Counted from the stretch's first letter, positions 1 to 7,285 are shown. The stretch: DNA of 7,699 nt from Cyclobacteriaceae bacterium (GCA_029882725.1 JAOUKG010000108.1:1-7699); one strand, 5' to 3'. Numbers and translations are program-made. The notes: generated from the letters alone by a model not told the origin.

Positions 1-429
1 GGATATGCCTTTACGTCTACTACCCTGGATCTTGAAAAAGGAAAGGTTGATGAAATAAATTTAAAACTGCAAAAGCTGGAAAAAGATGCCTTGCTTACGT
101 TAAGGGACATTTTGTTTGAAAGCAACTCCTCTCAATTGTCGGATATTTCATTTACTGAACTGCGAAGGGTAATACAGCTTATGAAAGAAAACCCCAATTT
201 GAAGGTGGAAGTGGCTGCGCATACAGATGATATAGGCTCGGACCCTTACAACAAGGCATTGTCTGAAAAAAGGGCTGAAAGTGTTGTGCAGTTTATGATA
301 GACAATCAAATTTCTGAAGATAGATTGGTTGCCAAAGGTTATGGTGAATCGAGTCCGAAAGTTCCGAATGAATCGGATGAATCAAGGTCGGTAAACAGAA
401 GAGTTGAACTTAAAATACTTGGGGTATGA
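1..429 (+). CDS. OmpA-family peptidoglycan-binding protein, C-terminal part (5' end outside window)
   Basis: The frame is open from base 1, so the gene begins before the window and 142 residues are visible. Visible residues 35-140 form an OmpA C-terminal domain, which in known family members binds the diaminopimelate of peptidoglycan and ties the outer membrane to the wall. The core motif HTDDIGSDPYN is followed by LSEKRAESV. Asp76 and Arg91 of the visible part are 15 residues apart, the same spacing as the peptidoglycan-binding Asp and Arg of characterised OmpA proteins. The domain ends with the usual NRRVELKI strand. The first ~12 residues (GYAFTSTTLDL) resemble the end of a carboxypeptidase-regulatory-like domain, an arrangement found in large Bacteroidota OmpA proteins such as the type IX secretion protein PorE; that link is inference. 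A TTG at 91 is inside the domain and is not the start. The stop overlaps the next gene's ATG (ATGA), suggesting translational coupling. Confidence 0.92.
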   Translation, partial: GYAFTSTTLDLEKGKVDEINLKLQKLEKDALLTLRDILFESNSSQLSDISFTELRRVIQLMKENPNLKVEVAAHTDDIGSDPYNKALSEKRAESVVQFMIDNQISEDRLVAKGYGESSPKVPNESDESRSVNRRVELKILGV

Positions 430-2567
430 AGAAGTTTGTATTTGCGTTTTTCATAATGGTTTTTGTGAATGTTGCTTTTGGCCAAAGGATTAAGTACCGG
501 GATTTATTTCCCATGATTCAGCAGGCAGATGAAGAGCAGTCTTTGCAATTGATTAAAGAGTACCTTCAGGTAGATGCAGAACATCCCAATGCAAATTTTA
601 TGTTGGCACGGATTTATGAAAAAAGGTACAAAAAGTTTGATTTACTAACTCAAAATGATCTGGCGATTGCAAATGCGCAACAGGCAAGATTAAGCCTGAA
701 TAAATGTAAAAACCTGATAGATGAAAGAGAAGTAAAACGTAACGATGAATATTACATAAGTGAAAATGGCACTCAGATGTCATTTGAACAGATAAATACA
801 TATTTGCAATCATCTATTGAATTGATTGATAAATTTCTAACTGCGATCCCGAATATTTATGAAAATTTCACAAAAAGTGTGTCTTTTTATAATAAGGCCG
901 TCAACAAATATGCTGCTATAATAAGTTCTTACAATAGTTTGGATGACCTGTATATGCTCTATGACGAAAAGTTGGAGATGGATTTAAACGAACTTAAAGT
1001 ATATTATGATTCAACAATCTATAATCTGGATGCCTATCTGGAAAGAATAAAATCCTATCCAATTGGTTATGGCCAAAGATATTCTTTAAAACCCATTACT
1101 ACCTATAGGCTTGAAGGGCTTGTAGCAACGATTCCTTTTTTGAAGAACGAATTTATAATTTGGAATTATTCCGACTGGGCCGACCAAATCAATAGAGTAA
1201 TGAAACAGGATATAATAACCTTAAAAACTCGTTTGATTCAACATGATAAAGAGTTGACCAAATTGTTGGAAGGAAAAATTGAAGAACAGAAACAAGATAA
1301 AAACTTAATAGACAGGGAATTGGTATTTAATCTTGAAAAATACGATTTCCAATCACTGCCTGTGGCCCTATTGCAGTACAAAAATCATCTTTATAAGGTA
1401 AAGACCAGGGAACGTGAAAAGGTCTACTACGATACCGCAAAAAATCTTGAGCCGGAAAGCCGGTATCTGTTTTATAGTGATATGATTAATTATGTGCGTG
1501 AAGCCGATACATTAATTACTACCGCAAGGCTTAGGAATACAAGGGAAAACCAAATTAAACACAGTCAATACATCAAAGAAATATACAAAGGAGAAAAAGG
1601 CCTCGATAATTATATTCAATCCAATAAGAATGCAATTGAAGGCCGGTTTGATGATTATGTTTCTGCATTGAGGAAAATTATTTTATTGAATAAACCGGAG
1701 ATTGGAAGTAGAGAGGAAATATTTATTATCTATCGAAAAATGAAATTTCCGGATTATGTTACAGGGATTCCAAAAGATGTAACCACGCCGGGATACTTTT
1801 CTACAGGGAGAGAGGAAAATGCAGATGGGAGTGTTTATCTAAGTGGTTTTTATAAAAAAGATGAAACGTCGTTGGCCATTGCCTATATTATCAAGCACCA
1901 TGAAGGAAAAGTATTGTGGTATAAAGAATTGGGTAGTGGGAAAGAAGTAGCTGAGGCGAGTATTCCGGTAAAAATTACAATAACCCGCCAGGGATTGGCT
2001 GTTCTTTTGTGGCACCCCTCTGTTAGCGATGTAAAAAGTAGCCTTTTATACCTCGATGAAGCCGGAGAACCCCTGTTTGAAAAGCAGTTTCCTGAAGTTA
2101 ATCTCTTTCCGAGGGATTTGAAGTACAATGAAGCTAAAAACCATTTCTTATTGGTGTTCAGAGGAAAGAATTCAGGGAACACCCTGGATAATGGAACTTC
2201 TTTGGTAATGAATTTACAGGGGAATGGAGAGGAAGTGTGGCAGCAACAATATACCTACACAGGCGATTATATAGATATTATTCAAATGTTGAAGGGTTTT
2301 ATTCTTGTTTCTAATGCAACTCAATATCATGGAATGGACGGCAGTACTCAGTTGGGTGATACACCTTTTGCACTGATGTTGAGATTAAATGAACAAGGTA
2401 AAATAATTGCGGCGAACCATTATAGCAATAAAAATCCCTTTACAATAGATTATGTATTGAGAGTGTCTGATAATAACCTGAATTTGTTAGGGACAGATGG
2501 CTCTGATAAGGCTATACATATTCTGGCCGACAGTTTTGTAAGGGTAATTGCTACAAATCTGGACTAA
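426..2567 (+). CDS. Exported protein with helical repeat-like N-terminal and beta-rich C-terminal region, function unknown
   Basis: A 713-residue protein that I cannot assign to a named family. Residues 1-19 form a signal peptide (MKK, a hydrophobic stretch, then AFG before Gln20), so the protein is exported, probably to the periplasm or the inner face of the outer membrane. Residues ~28-110 look like TPR helices (LLxxYLQVDxEHPNAxFMLARIYEKRY), and the region to ~435 is mostly long charged helices. From ~residue 450 the character changes to repeated short beta strands with turns such as ENADGSVYLSGF, LDEAGEPLFEKQF and LNEQGKIIAANHY, resembling beta-propeller blades. The ATG start overlaps the upstream OmpA stop by 4 nt. 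A TPR-plus-propeller protein next to an OmpA-domain protein suggests an envelope-associated complex, possibly linked to secretion or peptidoglycan anchoring; this is inference. No frameshift or truncation is seen. Confidence 0.85.
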   Translation: MKKFVFAFFIMVFVNVAFGQRIKYRDLFPMIQQADEEQSLQLIKEYLQVDAEHPNANFMLARIYEKRYKKFDLLTQNDLAIANAQQARLSLNKCKNLIDEREVKRNDEYYISENGTQMSFEQINTYLQSSIELIDKFLTAIPNIYENFTKSVSFYNKAVNKYAAIISSYNSLDDLYMLYDEKLEMDLNELKVYYDSTIYNLDAYLERIKSYPIGYGQRYSLKPITTYRLEGLVATIPFLKNEFIIWNYSDWADQINRVMKQDIITLKTRLIQHDKELTKLLEGKIEEQKQDKNLIDRELVFNLEKYDFQSLPVALLQYKNHLYKVKTREREKVYYDTAKNLEPESRYLFYSDMINYVREADTLITTARLRNTRENQIKHSQYIKEIYKGEKGLDNYIQSNKNAIEGRFDDYVSALRKIILLNKPEIGSREEIFIIYRKMKFPDYVTGIPKDVTTPGYFSTGREENADGSVYLSGFYKKDETSLAIAYIIKHHEGKVLWYKELGSGKEVAEASIPVKITITRQGLAVLLWHPSVSDVKSSLLYLDEAGEPLFEKQFPEVNLFPRDLKYNEAKNHFLLVFRGKNSGNTLDNGTSLVMNLQGNGEEVWQQQYTYTGDYIDIIQMLKGFILVSNATQYHGMDGSTQLGDTPFALMLRLNEQGKIIAANHYSNKNPFTIDYVLRVSDNNLNLLGTDGSDKAIHILADSFVRVIATNLD

Positions 2568-2614
2568 TTCCTGAATTATAAATGAAGTCAAATTTGAACC
2601 GTTTTAGAATTCTA

Positions 2615-2647
2615 TTGCATAATCCGGGTTAAACCTGTTAACTTTGC
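2615..2647 (+). promoter_or_regulatory. Candidate Bacteroidota promoter upstream of lptC
   Basis: A -7 box TAACTTTGC (2639-2647) matches the Bacteroidota consensus TAnnTTTG. A weaker -33-like ATTG ends at 2617, with 21 nt between the two boxes, slightly longer than ideal. The lptC ATG follows 13 nt after the box, so the leader would be very short or nearly absent. It lies in the 93-nt gap after the 713-residue gene and would let lptC, the small membrane protein and the transporter gene be transcribed independently. The same nine-base box precedes the foldase gene. Confidence 0.6.
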
Positions 2648-2660
2648 CTTTTCATCCACA

Positions 2661-3185
2661 ATGGGAAAATTTTCATACATATTATTATTTTTACCTTTCA
2701 TTATATCCTGTAAAGAGGAGTCTGTAGAACGCGGCAAAATGGAGGTTTATGAAGGACCAGTGAGAAGAGCCGAAAATTTGGATATGTATTATTCCGAAGA
2801 ATCGTTGAAAAAGGCAAAGCTAAGTGCAGGAGTACTTCTGGAATTTAAAAATGGAGATCGTGAATTTCCGGATGGTATATATGTGGAATTTTTTGATGAA
2901 AACGGGGAAAAATCTTCAACGCTGAAAGGCAATTATGCGTATTTTACAAAGGCCGATAATCTTTGGAAAGCGACAGGAGATGTTGAAGTTCAAAGTTTAA
3001 CAGAAGACCAGCAGTTAAATTCTGAAGAGTTATTTTGGAAACCCGATAAGGAGCTAATTTATACAGATAAATTTGTGATTATCCGGCTACAAAACAAACT
3101 TATACACGGAAATGGCCTGGAATCTAACCAGGATTTTACTGATTATTCAATTAAAAACCCCGTAGGAGACATACAATTGCAATGA
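2661..3185 (+). CDS. lptC: LPS export ABC transporter periplasmic protein LptC (lipoprotein form)
   Basis: LptC takes lipopolysaccharide from the LptB2FG extractor in the inner membrane and passes it to the periplasmic LptA bridge. The 174-residue length and the beta-jellyroll pattern fit: residues ~30-165 contain short strands with the signatures RRAENLDMYYSE, FPDGIYVEFFDENGEKSSTLKGNYAYF, KATGDVEVQS and LFWKPDKELIYTDKFV, typical of the LptC/LptA/OstA fold. The N-terminus is a short lipoprotein signal (LPFIIS then Cys17) in place of the transmembrane anchor used by E. coli LptC, as is common in Bacteroidota. Cys17 is followed by KEES, an acidic run discussed in the findings. The ATG at 2661 is the only start that includes the signal peptide. 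The stop overlaps the ATG of the next small gene (ATGA). Confidence 0.93.
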   Translation: MGKFSYILLFLPFIISCKEESVERGKMEVYEGPVRRAENLDMYYSEESLKKAKLSAGVLLEFKNGDREFPDGIYVEFFDENGEKSSTLKGNYAYFTKADNLWKATGDVEVQSLTEDQQLNSEELFWKPDKELIYTDKFVIIRLQNKLIHGNGLESNQDFTDYSIKNPVGDIQLQ

Positions 3186-3361
3186 ACCTAACCAACACAA
3201 TAGTTTTTTCTGTGGCAACAGGTGTATTTCTAATTGCTCTTCATCAAAGTATGATGGTGGGTTTCGCAAGTTCTTATTGGTTATATATGATTTCAATAGG
3301 AATGTTGCTATATTATAAAATGAAAAAAGGTTCTGAAACGAAACAAGAGAAGAAAGAATAA
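3182..3361 (+). CDS. Small membrane protein, 59 residues, two predicted helices
   Basis: An open frame of 59 codons starts at the ATG inside the lptC stop (ATGA overlap) and ends with TAA two bases before the transporter gene, so it fills the interval exactly. The product is hydrophobic: residues ~6-28 (TIVFSVATGVFLIALHQSMM and on) and ~31-46 (SYWLYMISIGMLLYYK) are likely membrane helices, followed by a charged tail (KMKKGSETKQEKKE) expected in the cytoplasm. I recognise no family. Position and coupling make a real gene likely: without it there would be an unexplained 178-nt hole in an otherwise gap-free operon. It may assist LptC or the downstream transporter, but no function can be read from the sequence. 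Confidence 0.8.
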   Translation: MNLTNTIVFSVATGVFLIALHQSMMVGFASSYWLYMISIGMLLYYKMKKGSETKQEKKE

Positions 3362-3363
3362 CC

Positions 3364-4653
3364 ATGTATCCACAAACTTTCCTCATAGTTAAAATAGTAG
3401 TTACCTTACTTTTCAGTGCATTTTTTTCGGGTATTGAAATCGCCTTTGTTTCTTCAGATAAACTTCAACTTCAGCTTCATTCAAAAAATATTCCCGTTGC
3501 AGGCAGGTTGATATCCTATTTTATAAAAGCACCTTCTCATTTTATGGGAGCCACATTGGTGGGAAATACCCTTTCATTGGTGTTGTTTGGTATCTTCATG
3601 ACTGAACTTTTGCAACCGATTCTGGTAAATATGAACCCGGAGTTTTTTTCAGTGGAATTTAACTTTTTTATAGTTCAAACCTTAATAACAACATTTATTG
3701 TGCTGATGACGGCTGAGTTTCTTCCGAAATCTATTTTTCTAATCAATCCAGTGCGGATGATGACGGTTTTGTCTTTTCCTTTGATGGTCGTTTTCTGGAT
3801 ATTGTACTTGCCCATGATGTTGATTATTACTTTGTCAAAAGTAACCTTCAGATTATTCGGGTTGCAGTACAGGGAAGATAAGCCTGTATTTGGCATGACC
3901 GACCTTAATAATTATGTGAAATCGATAATAGATAACAAGGATACAAGTGGTATAAAGGTAGAGATAGATGCAAAGATTCTAATTAATGCCCTTGATTTTA
4001 AAACTGTAAAAATACGTGATTGTATGATTCCCCGTACAGAAATCTCTGCTGTAGATATTGAAGACGGTGTTGCGGAATTAAAAAATGCATTTATTGATAG
4101 TGGTCATAGTAAAATTTTGATATACAAAGATTCAATAGATAATGTAATTGGGTATTGCCATGGTCTGGATATGTTCAAAAAACCCAAGGACATTCAAAGT
4201 ATTTTATCCCCGGTTACCATAGTACCTGAAACCTTATTGGCCAATGAGTTGATGATCCAGTTTATCAATGAACACAAAAGTTTGGCTTTGGTGGTCGATG
4301 AATACGGTGGAACCTCGGGAGTTGTTACTATGGAAGATATTATTGAGGAGATTTTTGGGGAGATTCAAGATGAGCATGATGATGAAGAATGGGTAGAAAC
4401 TCAGCTGTCTGACACCTCCTGGCTTCTAAGTGCAAGGCTTGAAATTGATTATCTCAACGAAAAATACGGATGGGAACTTCCCGAAGGAGACTACGAAACA
4501 TTGGGAGGTTTGTTTCTGAGTATATCTGAAGAAATCCCCAAAGAAGGCGATTTAGTAACAATCAAGGCGATTACACTTACTATTAATAAGGTTAATGATA
4601 CACGAATCGAAACCATAAAACTTCAAAATAATCTTCCAAATTCAAACTCTTGA
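3364..4653 (+). CDS. CNNM/CorC-family membrane transporter (DUF21, CBS pair, CorC_HlyC domain)
   Basis: A 429-residue protein with the full family architecture, often annotated as hemolysin or magnesium/cobalt efflux protein. Characterised CNNM/CorC proteins move Mg2+ across the inner membrane and bind ATP with the CBS pair. Residues ~7-160 are the DUF21 membrane domain with about four hydrophobic segments, including FFSGIEIAF (Ser22, Glu25), VGNTLSLV (Asn68) and TAEFLPKSI (Glu118), the conserved polar positions of the family. The CBS pair covers ~215-335, beginning IRDCMIPRTEISAV and ending LVVDEYGGTSGVVTMEDIIEEIFGEI. Residues ~350-425 form the CorC_HlyC domain, with the motif EGDYETLGGLFL. 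The related gliding protein GldE has the same folds, but its usual neighbour gldD is not visible here, so I do not use that name. The ATG at 3364 follows the small gene by 2 nt, and no better in-frame start exists. Confidence 0.92.
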   Translation: MYPQTFLIVKIVVTLLFSAFFSGIEIAFVSSDKLQLQLHSKNIPVAGRLISYFIKAPSHFMGATLVGNTLSLVLFGIFMTELLQPILVNMNPEFFSVEFNFFIVQTLITTFIVLMTAEFLPKSIFLINPVRMMTVLSFPLMVVFWILYLPMMLIITLSKVTFRLFGLQYREDKPVFGMTDLNNYVKSIIDNKDTSGIKVEIDAKILINALDFKTVKIRDCMIPRTEISAVDIEDGVAELKNAFIDSGHSKILIYKDSIDNVIGYCHGLDMFKKPKDIQSILSPVTIVPETLLANELMIQFINEHKSLALVVDEYGGTSGVVTMEDIIEEIFGEIQDEHDDEEWVETQLSDTSWLLSARLEIDYLNEKYGWELPEGDYETLGGLFLSISEEIPKEGDLVTIKAITLTINKVNDTRIETIKLQNNLPNSNS

Positions 4654-4672
4654 TTTCCATATTAAAATAAAG

Positions 4673-4686
4673 ATTTGATTTCAAAT
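4673..4686. promoter_or_regulatory. Inverted repeat ATTTGA-TT-TCAAAT overlapping the -33 box
   Basis: A perfect 6-bp inverted repeat with a 2-nt centre covers the -33 element (TTTG, 4674-4677) of the foldase promoter. A site in this position could be a repressor operator. The sequence is AT-rich, so chance occurrence is quite possible. Confidence 0.25.
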
Positions 4687-4705
4687 ACTATCTGATTAAC
4701 TTTGC
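4674..4705 (+). promoter_or_regulatory. Bacteroidota -33/-7 promoter for the foldase gene
   Basis: TTTG (4674-4677) and TAACTTTGC (4697-4705) are separated by exactly 19 nt, which matches the described Bacteroidota housekeeping promoter (TTG about 19 nt from TAnnTTTG). The ATG of the PPIase gene lies 23 nt after the -7 box. The leader is A/T-rich and has no Shine-Dalgarno site, as is usual in this phylum. The promoter sits in the 75-nt gap after the transporter gene, so the foldase and DUF493 genes can be transcribed apart from the upstream genes. Confidence 0.75.
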
Positions 4706-4728
4706 GCCTCTTTAAATTAAAGTGATAA

Positions 4729-6843
4729 ATGGCATTAATTAATACTCTTAGAAATAAGATGGGAAAATTTGTGGTAGTTTTAATATCTATCTCAATCCTA
4801 TCATTCGTACTAAACGACCTTCTTGGTAGCAACTCCCTGCTAATGGGCGACAACTCGGTTGGTGAAATAAATGGTCACACTGTAACCTTGCAGGAATTCC
4901 AAAGTGAACTCGATTATCAGGAAGGGAGTTTTGCTCTTTATTCCAATCGTAAGGCGGGGGAATCTGATAGGTTTATGATTAATGAAAGAGCCTGGTTGTG
5001 GCTTAAGTCTCAATATGCATTTAGGGATCAATATGACGAGTTGGGCATAGAAGTAACTGAAGATGAAGTTTGGGACATGATCCAGGGTAAAAATATCGAC
5101 CCTACCATTGCAACCTTCTTTACAAATCCAGAAACTGGCGAATTCGACAGAAATCAGTTTAATCAGTTTATAAAAAATCCTTCCCTTGGTAATCCACAGT
5201 TGCAGTATGTCTGGGATATCGTATTTAGGTCTTTGAAGCCTTCCAGAGAAAGATTAAAGTATGAATATACTTTACTTAATTCCACATTCGTAACAGAGGC
5301 AGAGGGAATGTTGTCTTACCACGAACAAACAGATGTTGCTGAAATAGAATTTGTATATGTTCCCTATTTCACATTATCTGATACTGCAGTTGAAAGTAAA
5401 ATTACAGATGCCATGGTGTCGTCTTATTACTCAAAAAACAAAGAAAATTATAAAGTAAAAGATCAGAGATCTATTAAATATGTAAAATTCCCTGTTCTGC
5501 CTACTTCAGAAGATTCCCTTGCAGCTATATCAGAATTAGAAGAAATTAAAGATGAATTCGCTACGGTTGAAGATGATTCACTTTATGCTTTTGCACATGT
5601 AGAAAATGCCGTTCCTTTTGGACGTTATCATCACGGCAATATTCCTTTTAAATTAAGTGAGCAACTTGATTCTTTGAAAAAAGGTCAGGTATTAGGGCCC
5701 TACCTTGAAGGTGATGTTTACAATCTTTATAAAATTACCGACGTTTATACAGAGGATACTACTTTTAGTGCCCGTGCTCGCCATATACTAATTAGATGGG
5801 AGGATGAGACCCCTGAGGCAAAAGCAGTAGCAAAGGCAGAGGCACAAAGGATAATTACTACCATACAACAAGGTTCAAACTTTGCTGTAATGGCTCGTCA
5901 ATACGGTACTGATGGCACTGCTCAGCGAGGTGGTGACTTAGGCTGGTTCTCGAGCGGTCAAATGGTGAAGCCTTTTCAGGATGCAGTATTTAAAGCTACC
6001 GAAACGGGTTTAATTGCAACTCCTGTAGAATCACAATTTGGATACCATATCGTTGATGTAACAGAAACAAAAACCAATAAAATGTTTGCAGTGGCAATGA
6101 TTGATCGTGCCATTATTACTTCAGACAAAACAGATAACGATGTTTTCAGAAAAGCAGACCTTTTCCAAACAACTTCTAAAAATTTAGATGAATTTACTGC
6201 GAATGCGGAAGAAAGTTCACTTATGATTCTTGAAGAAGAAGGCATGGAAGCTATGGAACAATTTGTTGGTGATCTAGGTAATGCCCGAAGCATTGTACAA
6301 TGGGCTTTCCGTGACGGTGAAGAAGACAAAGTATCAGATATTTTTTCTGTAAACAATAATTATGTTGTAGCAGTAGTTACCAAAGTAACAGACGCTGGAT
6401 ACCTTCCTCAGGAAGATGCAAAGTCATTTATTTTAGCGGAACTTAAAAAAGAATTGAAGGGTAAGATATTGGTTGACAAATTATCCTCTTTTTCTGGCTC
6501 ACCTGCTGAAATAGCAAAAGCTTACGGTGGTGATGCAGAATATTACAGCGTTCCGGATTTAAAACTTTCTTCAAACTCTATTCCCAATGTGGCAGTAGCC
6601 GATTCCAAAACTGTTGGGAAAGTGTTTTCAATGAAAGCCGGAGAGGTTTCAAAGCCTTTCGCAGGTGCCAATGGTGTATTTATTGTTAAACTCAATAACT
6701 TAACCGTAGCTCCTGACGTTGCAGATTATTCATCATTTAAACTAGCAGTTGAAACAACAAGAAGAAATTCTGCTTCTCAAAAAATTACTGAAGTGGTGGA
6801 TAAGTTCTCGGATATTGTAGATAAGAGATATAAAGTATATTAA
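4729..6843 (+). CDS. ppiD: PpiD/SurA-like membrane-anchored peptidyl-prolyl isomerase (parvulin foldase)
   Basis: This 704-residue protein has the PpiD layout: a short cytoplasmic N-terminus (MALINTLRNKMGK), one membrane helix (~12-34) and a long periplasmic part with a SurA-type chaperone segment (~40-230). Such proteins help newly exported proteins fold as they leave the Sec translocon. The parvulin domain covers ~348-447 and looks catalytically complete: His352 (RARHILIRW), Asp395 (at the place of the Pin1 active-site Cys), GGDLGWFSSGQMVKPFQDAVF, and His440 (FGYHIVDV). Residues ~233-340 and ~585-665 show weaker parvulin-like patterns (GQVLGPYLEGDVYNLYKI; GEVSKPFAGANGVFIVKL) that lack the histidines. 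It is somewhat longer than E. coli PpiD (about 620 residues). The start is the first ATG after a good promoter and gives the expected N-terminus. The symbol rests on architecture; orthology to E. coli ppiD is not proven. Confidence 0.92.
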   Translation: MALINTLRNKMGKFVVVLISISILSFVLNDLLGSNSLLMGDNSVGEINGHTVTLQEFQSELDYQEGSFALYSNRKAGESDRFMINERAWLWLKSQYAFRDQYDELGIEVTEDEVWDMIQGKNIDPTIATFFTNPETGEFDRNQFNQFIKNPSLGNPQLQYVWDIVFRSLKPSRERLKYEYTLLNSTFVTEAEGMLSYHEQTDVAEIEFVYVPYFTLSDTAVESKITDAMVSSYYSKNKENYKVKDQRSIKYVKFPVLPTSEDSLAAISELEEIKDEFATVEDDSLYAFAHVENAVPFGRYHHGNIPFKLSEQLDSLKKGQVLGPYLEGDVYNLYKITDVYTEDTTFSARARHILIRWEDETPEAKAVAKAEAQRIITTIQQGSNFAVMARQYGTDGTAQRGGDLGWFSSGQMVKPFQDAVFKATETGLIATPVESQFGYHIVDVTETKTNKMFAVAMIDRAIITSDKTDNDVFRKADLFQTTSKNLDEFTANAEESSLMILEEEGMEAMEQFVGDLGNARSIVQWAFRDGEEDKVSDIFSVNNNYVVAVVTKVTDAGYLPQEDAKSFILAELKKELKGKILVDKLSSFSGSPAEIAKAYGGDAEYYSVPDLKLSSNSIPNVAVADSKTVGKVFSMKAGEVSKPFAGANGVFIVKLNNLTVAPDVADYSSFKLAVETTRRNSASQKITEVVDKFSDIVDKRYKVY

Positions 6844-6847
6844 TCTT

Positions 6848-7108
6848 GTGGATGATTCAGTAAATTCTTTTAAAGAAAAGCTGGATGCTTCCCATAAGTG
6901 GCCAGCCTTATATACTTTTAAGTTTATATGTCTTAATGAGAAGACTATTCACATCAAACAATTATTCGTAAATCACGAAGTCAAAGAAAAAGCCTCCAGT
7001 AAGGGAAAGTATATTTCCCTTACTGTGAGTATTATGGCCCGTAATAGCGATGAAATCATTGAATATTATCAAGAGGTTTATAAAATAGGAGATATCATTT
7101 CCCTTTAA
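6848..7108 (+). CDS. DUF493 (YbeD-like) family protein, GTG start
   Basis: An 86-residue cytoplasmic protein with the DUF493 pattern: PALYTFKFICL near the N-terminus, then EKASSKGKYISLTVSIMARNSDEIIEYYQEVYKIGDIISL, matching the family's conserved S-S/K-G-K-Y-x-S core and its final isoleucine-serine-leucine. The fold is a small ACT-like alpha/beta domain; E. coli YbeD belongs to it, and the role is not well defined, with a regulatory function usually proposed. No in-frame ATG exists between the upstream in-frame stop at 6818-6820 and the conserved region, so GTG at 6848 is the best start; it lies 4 nt after the foldase stop, implying coupled translation. This is the last gene before the repeat array. 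Confidence 0.85.
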   Translation: MDDSVNSFKEKLDASHKWPALYTFKFICLNEKTIHIKQLFVNHEVKEKASSKGKYISLTVSIMARNSDEIIEYYQEVYKIGDIISL

Positions 7109-7137
7109 CGAATCGACAATACCCCCCTCCTATAAAA

Positions 7138-7246
7138 TTGGTCCGGATGTCCATCCGGTCCCTGTACGATTGCCGAATCAACCCTAGTAATTAGTCCATC
7201 CATCCAGTCTTTGTATAATTAAAACATCAAATGTCTTTTTGTGAAG
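7138..7246. repeat. Degenerate first unit of the tandem array
   Basis: This unit is 109 bp in place of 113. Its first 36 bases are identical to unit 2, but monomer B has lost 4 bp and its CCGGAC core (here TTAGTCCATCCATCCAG), and the ATCAAT/ATTGAT inverted repeat is broken. A decayed terminal unit is the expected edge of an array that homogenises by unequal exchange, so the left end of the array is here, 29 nt after the DUF493 stop. Confidence 0.85.
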
Positions 7247-7251
7247 TTGGT

Positions 7252-7267
7252 CCGGATGTCCATCCGG
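7252..7267. repeat. Stem-loop I of monomer A (representative copy, unit 2)
   Basis: CCGGAT-GTCC-ATCCGG is a perfect 6-bp inverted repeat with a 4-nt loop. It extends by two further G-C pairs beyond a mismatch (GG-T on the left, T-CC on the right; C-CC in unit 3). Identical 16-mers occur at 7143-7158, 7365-7380, 7478-7493 and 7591-7606, so all five units carry it unchanged. It could be a hairpin in RNA or single-stranded DNA, or a binding site for a dimeric protein. Confidence 0.8.
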
Positions 7268-7285
7268 TCCCTGTACGATTGCTGA

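Noticed and set aside
91..429. Separate small OmpA gene starting at TTG 91
   Set aside because: The frame is open to base 1 and the residues before 91 continue the protein, so this is an internal codon of a longer gene.
1883..2182. 99-codon minus-strand open frame
   Set aside because: It is antisense to the 713-residue gene and shows no domain or start signal of its own.
2568..2660. Rho-independent terminator after the 713-residue gene
   Set aside because: Only an AT-rich 10-bp palindrome and a short GGTT-A-AACC are present, with no GC stem followed by a T tract.
3364..4653. Naming the transporter gldE
   Set aside because: The fold is shared, but gldE normally lies next to gldD, and here the neighbours are lptC and a foldase gene; the sequence alone cannot separate them.
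5976..6356. 126-codon minus-strand open frame
   Set aside because: It lies wholly inside the foldase gene, opposite its coding strand, with no family signature, so it is a shadow of the real gene.
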